Of a stretch of DNA of 64,000 nucleotides, positions 11,794 through 22,700 are shown one piece after another (position 1 is the stretch's first letter; each line of letters starts with the position of its first letter). A model generated the notes under the pieces. It ran no database searches. It was not told where the DNA came from and worked only from the letters and a program-made list of their open reading frames with translations. Origin of the DNA: Pristionchus mayeri (lineage: Eukaryota > Nematoda > Chromadorea > Rhabditida > Neodiplogasteridae); NCBI GenBank assembly GCA_036245805.1, contig BTRK01000003.1, positions 3,844,001-3,908,000 of the forward strand, in the 5' to 3' direction. Both the position numbers and the translations under genes were made by a program.

Positions 11794-12975
11794 CTAACGA
11801 CCGGTAGCTTTGGTACCATTGTGAAACCGGGAACTGGGAGACGGTGCTACCCACTCAGGATACTTCGTTATGAGCATGTATGTAATGGAGGAGAACCAGA
11901 AGATGAGGAAGATGGTCCTGGAACCAAGGGATGTACCAGGAACCAGGTACAAGGTACCAGAATCTGGATTCAGGAATAGATACAGAAACCCATGACCGGA
12001 AATTAGCCTGGAACCGGGATAGAAACTCACGGAAATATCCAGATAAGCACCAGTTCTTTGGTCGTGGGAAGCACGTAAACCTTTGGAGGAGAGACTTGCT
12101 GGAATGGATACTGTAGAATTGTGATAGTCGGGTTGAGGTGAGTTACGGTAGAGGGGATACGGTAAAAGGGTTATGGTGAGAGGGTTATGTTAGGGGTTAC
12201 GGTAGCGGTTACAGTACGATAGGTTTTAGTCCAGCTACTGTGGGTGCTGTGTATGTTTTGGGATTGGGTGGGGAATTTCGGGAATTGGCACTGGATAGAT
12301 ACGGTAGAGGTACGGTAATCTACTCTCCCTCATTGTTACGCCCGTTCTTTCTCTGAATCAACTGGAATGGCACTAGGTCGGATGATAATTATGACGCCAT
12401 GCCGCCTTTGATCTATCAAAAGCGGCATGACGTCATAGTTCTCACATCCGGCGTAGAGCATGGCTGCATGGCTGGTGCACAGGGAATAGAGATTAAAGGC
12501 TATAGAAACTCACATAATCAAACATGTACGGTATCTTGGGCTTGGGGAGTTGTCTCTGCAAAATATTGATTGAGTATTGATTGCTTGTGACAGAAAAGTG
12601 CTCGTTCTCTGCTTTTCCCACACTCTCTCGCTCTTTCAGACATACGAGAGAGCATGGGGAATTGAGAGAGCCAGGCGGATAGACAGAGCGAGAGAGCACG
12701 TGATATTGAGAGAGTCGGACAATGAGGACCTCACCATCCTTCTCTCTCTCCTCTCCCTCTTGAAAGTTTGCATCTGGATCTCGGTAGCTGCTGGGCCGAG
12801 CTGAATTTGGCAGTTTCTCTGGATACTGTAGTGCTACGATAGTTTGAAATACTTTGGGATACTGTAGGACTACAGTATCGATGAGTTCTTTAGTTAGCGG
12901 CGGAAAATCAATAAGCCGCGAACTTACAGTCATTCTGGGAAGCGATGCTAGTACGGACGGAGAGGTAGCTTCCAT
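11794..12975 (-). CDS. Small one-TM protein of unknown function (93 residues)
   Basis: Four minus-strand exons, all phases consistent: 12975-12928, 12555-12514, 12098-12031 and 11917-11794 with stop TAG. Donors read GTAAGT, GTGAGT and GTGAGT; acceptors TTTTGCAG, CATTCCAG and GTTCCAG. The product starts MEATSPSVLASLPRMT, has a proline-rich middle (QLPKPKIPYMFDYQVSPPK), a hydrophobic stretch at about residues 43-70 (two runs joined by a proline, ending FLIFWFSSITYMLI), then KYPEWV and a short tail. The C-terminal pattern FW..(I)T....(T).YPEWV also ends the next gene downstream (10789-6836), with the last intron before the TM in the same phase, so the two may be paralogues. Additional upstream exons cannot be excluded. 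Function unknown. Confidence 0.55.
12375..12460. repeat. Short inverted repeat with ATGACGTCAT core
   Basis: TAGGTCGGATGATAATTATGACG with GCCGC..TTTGATC is inverted across GATCTATCAAA to GCGGCATGACGTCATAGTTC and CATCCGGCGTA. A relative with TTTGATCTACCA and CGTCATAGTTCTCATCC lies near 18605-18655 in an unc-32 intron. Confidence 0.65.
12604..12716. repeat. CT/GA hairpin repeat, expanded
   Basis: Two overlapping hairpins of the CT/GA family (CACTCTCTCGCTC and GAGAGAGCATG, then GCGAGAGAGCACG and GAGAGAGTC) sit inside the first intron of the minus-strand small TM gene. Confidence 0.65.
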
Positions 12976-13784
12976 TTCGAATACGGTAGGATACGGTAGG
13001 GGCGCAAAATAATCGGCTTACTGCGATATTTCTTCGATTCTGGCACCTCGTCACTTGAAGGTAAGAGAACTAAGCGCTGTTAGGGGAGAAAACTGGGAAA
13101 ACCTCGAGATAATGATAGATTACATCCATCTCCCCCGAGATTATAGTGCAATCGGACGAGAGCCGGAGCCGGGGAAAGGCGCGCGCGAAAGAGAAAGACA
13201 GACGAGCAGAGCGCACGTGATGCACGCGTGTCTGACGTGCGCCACACCACTCTCATTTCGATTTCTCCGCCGCGCTTTCTCCGCTCATTTTCGTGTTCTT
13301 GTTCGCGCGTTGCCGGCGTTCTCCCATTCATCCACGTGTAACTCACTAGGTTCGGCCCTTTTCACGTCCATTTTATCGCCTAATTATTCAAATTTCCCTC
13401 GTTTTCCCAAGATTTCTGAAGATCTTATCTTGCTCGTTCGAAACCACATGACTCATAGTGCAGGCTTGCACTTTTTCACGTCACCCCGGCCGAAAATCTA
13501 TCATCAATCGAATTCCGCCCCCTCAAATTCGCCATTCCACTGTTTAGTGATGTCAGTTTACGTTAGTCGCTATCCGCTCTCCTCCTTACTCTGCCTCTCT
13601 CGCGAATCGATTCCTCGGCGGGCCTCGTTTTCCCCAGCCAGAGACAGAGGCCTCAGCGTGGTTTTCGGTCTTGGCTACTTGCCAAATATTGGGTTTTGTG
13701 TAAATTGTTGTGATTTTGCTCATTTTTCGCGATTTTGCCTTTTACAAGTCGTCATATCGCTAATTATCTTTGCTTCCAGAGACG
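12976..13784. promoter_or_regulatory. Probable divergent promoter region
   Basis: This 0.8-kb gap separates a minus-strand gene start (12975) from the unc-32-type start (13785). It contains CpG-rich segments (13175-13350) and a pyrimidine-rich stretch ending TTGCTTCCAG just before the unc-32 start, which fits a spliced-leader or leader-intron acceptor. No conserved promoter element can be named. A plus-strand frame of 302 codons crosses it but has no coding character. Confidence 0.45.
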
Positions 13785-16700
13785 ATGTCATCGTCTCCAG
13801 ACGGAACACCGTCGGATGCTACACCAGGCATATTCCGGAGGTACGCCATCTTTTTCTTCGAAATTGGAATGTTTTGCCAGCTGCTTTATATGAATCATTG
13901 AGTGGCGGTTGCGAAACGAACTCGTTTTTCACGCGCGTCTTGTTTATGGTTTTAGCGGTTTGATAAGATAGGGCGTCCGATAGAAGTTTAATCGCATGTT
14001 GTTAAAACTGGTCCCAAATATTTAAATTTACAACTCGAGAATGACATTCTGACATGCACTCGTAGCTCTTCTTTCCTCTAAAATGGCATTATTGCTTTAA
14101 AAATTAAGTTATATTCAATATATTCACAAGATATACTACTTCAGAAGACTAGATCAGCCTATCTGAGCAGTCTGATCCCTAAGCCTTAGCTGGAAAACCT
14201 TAACCTTAAGCAATAATTCCTTTAAGTGAGGAGGTCTGCCTGGCGCAGCTCTTCCTGCAGTCGGAGGCCGCGTACACGTGCGTCGCCGAGCTGGGCGAGC
14301 TCGGACTCGTTCAGTTCAGAGATGTAAGAGAGACTATCTGAGTTAATGAACATTTTTGTGTAGACGCTTGGCACTAGGCCAAAAATCGAAATCCTCCTAA
14401 ATGTGCATACATGTAGTACTCGGTGAGCTTAGCTCAGACATGGCTTGTTTAGTGTTCTAGATCGCGCATTGAGAAGTGCGCCGGACTTTAGTCCGAAAAC
14501 GTAAATTTCCGAACTTTGCCATTTCGTTATCGATCCGAACGGGTAATATCTCTAAAAATGCAGAATATTCAAGTGATCACACCTGCCAAGTTTCATAACA
14601 ATTGGATAAAAACTGTTGATAAAAAAGCGAGAATTCGATAAATTTTACGTTCGTTGTGTTTTATCAAGTTCGGGTGGGAGGAGTTGGACCATTTTCTTTT
14701 CTTGTATTTGGAGCTCTGGTTACTAACTAGCTATTAGAGCAAAATAATTAAAATTTAAAAATAACGTTCTGAGAAATTGGCAAACAACGGCCGACAACTT
14801 GAAATAAAACCAGTTTGTGATAAGTCCACTGGAATACCGTACCCCAATCGAACCTGAGGGCATGTGTTCTAGAGTTATTCAACACGCAGCACTCGATGAG
14901 GGAAATCTACCACTATCGATAAAATCTCGATACGCATCCTCGCGCGCGAGAGCGCTGATGTTAAAAACTATCGAGATATTACGGTAGCTTTTCAACATTA
15001 GCGCCCTCGCGCGCGCGGATGTGTAGCGAGATTTTACTGGTACTGGTAAATTACCCTCATTGAGTACTGCGTGTTGGATAACTCTAGAACATATGCCCTC
15101 AGGTTCGAATGGGGTAGTATTCCAGTGGACTTATCACAAACTGGTTTTATTTCAAGTTGTCGGCCGTTGTTCACGGCATTTCACGGTCCGAATTGCCGGT
15201 TGACGAAACGACTTACAGACTCCCAAACGCACTCGCCGACTTTTGTTCACACCACCGTGGGAATAATTAAAAATTTGAATGATACCGTATCCATTTACGT
15301 TGCACAAGGGAAGTCGGCATAGGACCAAAAATCAATCGATATCAGGGTTTCTGCGATGACTTTTTTCCGGCTCCGGTCTTGTGTACGGCGGCCAGGTGCG
15401 CGCACCATGCCGCAACCTGGCGGTGGTGTAGTGGGCGGAGTCTTGGTTTTGTGTGTGCGCGAAATGCCGTGTTGTTTGCCAATTTCTCAGAACGTTATTT
15501 TTAAATTTTAATTATTTTGCTCTAATAATAGCTAGTTAGTAACCAGCGCTCCAAATACAAGAAAAGAAAATGGTCCAACTCCTCCCACCCGAACTTGATA
15601 AAACACAACGAACGTAAAATTTATCGAATTTTCGCTTTTTTATCAACAGTTTTTATCCAATTGTTATGAAACTTGGCTTGTGTAATCACTTGAATATTCT
15701 GCATTTTTAGAGATATCAATCGTTTCGATCGAATGCGAAATGGCAAAGTTCGGAAATTTACGTTTTCGGACTAAAGTCCGGCGCACTTCTCAATGCGTGA
15801 TCTAGAACACTAACTAAGCTACGGCTGAGCTGTACTCACCGAGTACTACATGTGTACACATTTGGGAGGATTTCGATTTTTGGCCTAGTGCCAAGTATAT
15901 GTTCATTTTCTCAGATAGTCTCTCGTAAGTGTTTTTATATTTTATATTTTTCGCGAAACTTGAAAATATGAGGTTAGGGCTGGAGAGTGGGATGTCAGGG
16001 CTCGTTCAGTTCTGAGATATGAACGTTTTATAGTTTTAGTGAAACAAGGAAGTGGCATGATATGACTTGCCCAATTGGGATATTTGGGCATTTTATAGTG
16101 TTTGTGAAACCGGGAACTTCCTAGTAGGAAGTATGAGGTTAGACCAGTTTTGTGAATTTAAATATATTCACGACAGTTTCCATAAACTAGGAGGTTCCGA
16201 TTCGCGACGGGTGCATGTATCGCCTTCGTTATGAGTTGCCTCGATCGTAGCATCACATAGTTAGATAATATACAAAAAAAAAAGTTACGTTCTAAATGAA
16301 TTATGCTGATAATATCAATTTCGAATGTAAAGATAATATTGATTCAGCTCAACCCGGACACGTCCAGCTTCCAGCGCAAGTTCGTCTCGGAAGTGAGACG
16401 GTGCGATGAGATGGAACGGAAACTTCGTGAGTTTTTAATTTTATTTTTTTTACCGGAACTTGATTTTACTCGTAGGCACTCCTATTCCTCTATGAGTACC
16501 CCGTGTGTGGTTTTATTTTGTTTCGTTCGACCTACGAAAATAGTCAAAAATTAGCTTCAATTCCTGCGTTTCTGTCTCATTGCATCATGTGGATTCATGG
16601 TTGCACTGTGTGAATAGAAAGCGGGCGGCGCCGGTATCTCGATGTTGCGGACGCGAACATTGATTTGAAAAAAATAAAGTCTTTTTAATATTAATATTTG

Positions 16701-19700
16701 AGTATGTTATCAATGTGCTCAGGTTTCCTCGAGCGGGAGATCAAGAAGGATCAGATCCACATGCTGGACACGGGCGAGAACCCGGACGCCCCGCAGCCAA
16801 GGGAGATGATTGACCTGGAGGTTTGTTGTCGCTATTGTTGTTATTTTTATTATTATTATTAATGTTATTATTAAATTATCAACAGTATGAACGCTCTTGA
16901 ATCAGCTAGATATTTAAATTTGTTTTTTTTTATCGCAAGGAAGCTTACCATATTGACCGATGTCGTTGAAATGCAATTTAATTGGGCTTCGGAGCACGGG
17001 TTTGCCGGGTGTCTTTTTTTTCGTGCATCTTCGCTAGCACATTGCGCGCTGACTTCGTGGGGTGGTGAAAGCTGAAGCACTATGGCGCCTGTGTAATATG
17101 TGCTTATTAAGTGCGGCTGTTTTTTATCTGTTTGATTCGATATAGATGGAAATTGTATGCCTTCAGAACGAGGCACTCCTGCAGAAGCCCAGATCGGGGT
17201 AACAATAGTGGTGTTAGGAGTAGACCCCAGTCAGGTAAGTCGTACCTTGAGACTGCCGAGCCCTTAGACATGTTTGTATTGTCTTACAGTTTAGCCTACA
17301 CGCGGAGGGAAGCCGCGAACTGACGCTATTTGAGGTTAGGCATCATTCCAGCAGGCGCTCGAAAAGACGCTAAATAGCGACAGGATTGAGCATTTAGGCT
17401 ATAATTTTCTTTAGTATGTCTCAGGGTTCTGCAGTCTAAGGTTATGGCTTACCTGCTTGGGCTCTACTCCCGATACCATTAACCACTATTGTTACCCCGA
17501 TCTGGGCTTCTGCAGGAGTGCCCAGAACGAACTCATGAACATTGAATTGTAGAAACAACTTCGTACAAGCTAACAAAGCGCGAAAGTAAATTTACTTTCT
17601 ATTATTTTTCTCCTGGGAAGTCGTACAAGGATTGGTCGCTGGTTTTGAACTGCAATTTGGGAGGTTTTGTGAACGCGAATGCGCCTAGTTCATGACTAGT
17701 TTTTTTCGCGCTGCTTACTTTCAAAAACATATTCGCGGGCGTCCTCGGTATGTACGTTGGCTGTGCCTCCACTGTGCCTAGTTCATGGTTTATCTCGCGC
17801 GCTCTTCCCCAATCTTCGTCAGATGTGCGTTGCTGATTGCTCACTGACTGTGCACACTCGAACAGGATCCTTGCTACCCTGACCCCTCCGCTCCCCCCCC
17901 CCCCCCCCGCACTCAGATGTCTGAACTCTTGAACTTGAGGATGTTCCAGTAGTATGTGACGCGCCGCACTATCTCTTTCTCTACGTAACTTGTCCAAACA
18001 TTTCTTAGCGATGACTGATCGCGGAAATGAATCATAGGGTGATGGCAAAAGGAAGAAGAGGTTACAAACCGTGAAAGTTTGCGGTAATGGGGAAATTTGA
18101 CGTGATGGATTTCAAAAAATCATTTATTAAAATTTAAAAAAAATGAAACCCTTAACTTTCACGTTTCAGGCGACGTTCGAGAAGCTCGAGAATGAGCTGC
18201 GAGAGGTCAATCAGAATGAGGAGACCCTGAAGAAGAACTTCTCCGAGCTCACCGAGCTCAAGCACATTCTGCGCAAGACGCAGACCTTCTTCGAGGAGGT
18301 ACGGTATTTGGATATGATTTATTGATTGATCTTCCCGTCTAGGCCCCCAGGAAGTACGGTAGTCGCTTAATCGATCGATTGAGCTTTTTCCGAGCTTGCA
18401 AGTTTCCTTAGTTCGCAGTGCAAAAATGATTGCTTGAATCGATCGATCGATTTATATTAGGCAAATCTAGGCGACCCCGGCACATGATTCAAGCTAATAA
18501 CTGCGGGTGGTGCGAGGCAACGCACAACCAAGCACCAGTCTTATTCCATCGATTCCACGTGATCTTTCGGCACTTGGTCGTGCGAGAACTGTTTCGTAAT
18601 TCCGTCTTTGATCTACCAAGGGTGGCAGTACGTCATAGTTCTCATCCTACCTAATGCCGTCTGATCAGGAGAGCTAGTGTGGAAAAAAGAGAGAGTAAGA
18701 CTGATGCTCGCATGGCTTTTTATTGTTTCACTTTGTAGATACTAACCGTAGTAGCGAGTGAGCATGTTTACTAACACTGTGAATTCATTATTGTGATTAT
18801 TGTGGTGTGGTAGTAGTAGTAGTACGGTAGTAATGTAGTGGTGTGGCTGGTTGGTGTGCACATCTCACATTGTGCGACGTGTCGTGGTGGAGCTGAGTGA
18901 GTGACAAACAACATGTGAGAACAAGCGATCAGACAGTATCTTGTGTAGTGGTGCATATTACTATTTGGGTAGTGCGATTTGGGAAAGGTCGCCCTCCTGC
19001 CGGCACACCACGCAGCCCTACACCATCACTCGATGCAGATTCACCGTCGGGAAATCCCTGGAGCCGTGCGCGCCTCTCCTTCGACCTCTGCGACCGACCG
19101 GGAGCCGTTGATACACGTCGACGATGAGGCGCACGCGCCCGGCGAGCTGTTCCGCCAGATCTTCGGGTACGGTAGGCGCACCACGGAGTCGATCGACAAC
19201 TGACGTTATTAAATATTTATCTGGGGTTTGTACATTGTAGTAACGCTGTTGTGAGAGCGATAGAAAGAAAATCCACCACGACATTTCTGCGAAGAAAAGA
19301 ACGCCTCCAATCCAGGCAAAGCCGCTCCTTGTTGCTATCACCATTGTATCGCCCTCCGTTGCTTGTTTTGTTACTAACCCGCCTGTTCTGTGTTTCACCC
19401 TCCACTGAAAAACACGGCCAGAACTTTCAGCAGGTCAACTCTGTCCCACCGAACTCTTGTTCATCCTACCGTAATCCCACTCTCTAATCGCACCATCCCC
19501 AACCAGACTGGCGGTGGGGACAGCATGCAGGGCGGCGGCGGGCCGGATGACGTCATCATCGCCGACCCGGTTGGCGACTCGGAGACCCTGGAGCTGACCG
19601 GCCACGGAGCCCATGGAGCCTCGATGTTCGCTAACTTTGGGTGAGCAGATGAACGTCATCGTCGTGGTCGCGGCGTGTCGTGTGTGCTTGGTAGTAAACG

Positions 19701-22700
19701 TCGTCCTCATCGTTGCTTGTGCATGCACCACGCAAGTTACCGTACCCTCCCTACCGTACCCACTCCCTCTCCTACCTCTGTGCTGTTGAAAACGTGGTGT
19801 ATGCGCCGCCGTTTGGCAAACGTCGCCCATCCCTCCCGTGGTGTACACAGTGGTGTAAGTGTCCGTGGCAGCACGAGGAGCTGCACGCGGAGGCAGCGAT
19901 GGCTGGAGCAGCCGGCGAGGACGACGAGGGCATCGCGCTGCACGGTCGCGGCGGCCACCCGCGACTCGCCGACCACGCTCCCTTGCAGCTGCAGCTACGG
20001 TACCGAACGATAGGCCACGCCCCCCCTTTTAGGCTCCGCCTACTTTTTGGTGATTTTGATTTTGATGGTGGGCGAAAGCTGATTATTTGTTCTCAGAGAA
20101 TGAGAAAGAGTTGTTGACTGAATGTACCCCCGTTAGTAGTGGAAGTGTCGTGGTGATTCGGGGTGTAGTGAGAGTCGACAGCGGCAAAAGTGTAGGTTGT
20201 GGTGGTTGTCGATCGATATCGTGGTGTAGCTACAGTAGGCCCCGAGTTACAGTATACCTTTTGCAGCTTCGTGGCTGGAGTGATCCAGCGCGAGCGCATC
20301 CCGGCTTTTGAGAGGCTGCTCTGGCGAGCCTGCCGAGGCAACGTCTTCCTCCGTCACTCGGAGATCGACGAGATACTCAATGACACGGCTACGGTAAGTG
20401 CACGGAGGGTTCTGATCGAGGACTGATTTTATTTTGCTGGATTACGGTACATTACTGACTTTTCAGGGCGAGCCCATCAACAAGTCCGTCTTCATCATCT
20501 TCTTCCAGGGAGACCAGTTGAAGACCAAGGTCAAGAAGATTTGCGAAGGGTGAGAAGTGTTTTTGTTGCTGTTTTTCTTTGTTTTTGTTTTTGACAAGTT
20601 AGTTTCTATCGCGCGAATGTTGATATTGTGCAACACTAGGCGGATTTCCGTGATAATAGCTTGGTAAGAACTGGGTGAGGTGTGCAACTCAATGTTTGAT
20701 GCGCCCTGAATGCAATTAATTCATTATATCAATCGAAGTAGGCCCGTCCCGGATGTTATGTGTGTGAGGCGATGTTAAAAATCGCTGCAAAGATCGGATC
20801 TTTGCATGTTTTCCCAGCAGAAATTCGTTACAAATATCCGATCTTTGCATGCGATTTTTAACGCCGCCACATAAATATACTATTTGATAAAACGAAAAAC
20901 AATTAAAATGAAAATTAATTAAACAAACAATAAAACAATTAATTAAACAATTAAAATGATTATTTTAAGATTCCGCGCGACTCTCTACCCGTGCCCGGAC
21001 ACGAAATCAGAGCGTCGCGAGATGTCGATCGGAGTGATGACCAGAATCGAGGACCTGAAGACCGTGCTGGGCCAGACCCAGGACCACAGGCACCGCGTGC
21101 TGGTACGTTACGGGGGGGTTACGGTAGTGGTAGTTGGATTACGGCATTTGGTGCCATTAGATGAGAAGGTTCTTGGGATGCTGTGAATATAGGCTTTTTG
21201 AATATGAATTTGCGAAAGATTAGTTAACGGGCATCTGAGATCAATATGTGCCAGTGGTGAAACATCAATCTTGAGAGGCATTCTTTAAAAAAATAGCGTC
21301 GTGAAAAATAGCGTACATAAAATATCTTTCTTTTTTTGAATAATACGCATTGGTGTAAAAATGGGGTACCAAATCCATAGCCACTCTTCTCTATACGAGT
21401 CTTTTTTTATAATTTTACTATATTGGATTTTTTCCCTCTAGGTGGCCGCTGCCAAGAACGTGCGAATGTGGCTGACGAAGGTGAGGAAGATCAAGTCGAT
21501 CTACCACACCCTCAACCTCTTCAACATCGACGTCACCCAGAAGGTGCGGATGGTTATTGATTGATTACGGTTGTTCGTTGTGTTTGATTACTAATTAAAA
21601 ATTTGGTTTCGTATTGTGATGATAATAATGAGATCACAGTGCCTGATCGCGGAGTGCTGGTGCCCGGTGGAGGCGCTCGATCGGATACGCATGGCGCTCA
21701 AGCGAGGCACGGTGAGTGATTCTTTTTTTTGTTTTCTACGAAAATCCAAAGACCAATCGAGGCTTCGCTGAAGCAGAATGAGAGATAGCAGCGATGAAGC
21801 GGGGATGGGCGGGGACAGAATAACCAACTGACCTTAGTTTAGAAAATGGTGTTGTGTGATCAGTCCTGATGCGAACGATTGTATGCTATGAATCGAACGA
21901 TATTAGGCAAAATGCATGCAACAAGAAACCAGTGTGTAACTATAATGGAAATTATACTAATTGGAGGAATATTTTTGATGGATTATGCACCGGATGGGAA
22001 ATAGTAAGGAAATACTAATGTAAGTTGCTATGTATCAGTGGTGCGACGGTAAATCAACTAGTGACCAAGACGTAATCCTGATTATTCATTTTACCCTTAA
22101 TAGTGTGCAAACTACAAACTACATAGATCAAAGATCATCACCCCATGCAGGAGGAGAGTGGCAGTACGGTGCCGTCGATTCTCAACCGCATGGACACGAG
22201 CGAGTCGCCGCCCACGTACAACAAGACGAACAAGTACACGGCCGGCTTCCAGAACATCGTGGACGCCTACGGCATCGCCACGTACAGGGAGATCAATCCC
22301 GGTTAGTTATCGTATTCCCGATCGAGTGCAGCAACCATTCTCTAAAAATATCCACTATTTGTTGATAGAATTTAATTTCCGAAACTTGTGGTTTCTTGCT
22401 TCTCAAGTTCCTCTTGTCCTGTTGCTTCCGATGAAAAACGATCAGTCTTTTTTCCTCGTCTAAAAAAAATAAGTAATATTTTAAATACTTTTTTTCCAGC
22501 AATCTACACGATGATCTCCTTCCCCTTCCTCTTCGCCGTCATGTTCGGAGACATGGGTGAGCTATTTTATAATAATTGCTATTATTATTATTGGAAATGG
22601 CACAATTCGGGTCGCCAGGCAGGTTGGCGTAGCAATGGGAGCATGTAGCGGATAGTGATTTGGAATATTTGATGCATACTCTTTAAAGTTTTTAAACATT

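Noticed and set aside
12493..12975. Single minus-strand frame of 160 codons
   Set aside because: It reads through a CT/GA hairpin. The clean donors at 12927 and 12513 and the acceptor at 12556 show that only its two ends are exons.
13055..13963. Open plus-strand frame of 302 codons before and over the first unc-32 exon
   Set aside because: The frame differs from the real unc-32 exon at 13785, has no recognisable domain or splice logic, and crosses the promoter and the known donor at 13841.
19435..19976. Minus-strand frames opposite the unc-32 alternative exons
   Set aside because: Shadows of GC-rich plus-strand exons; no minus-strand splice signals or homology.
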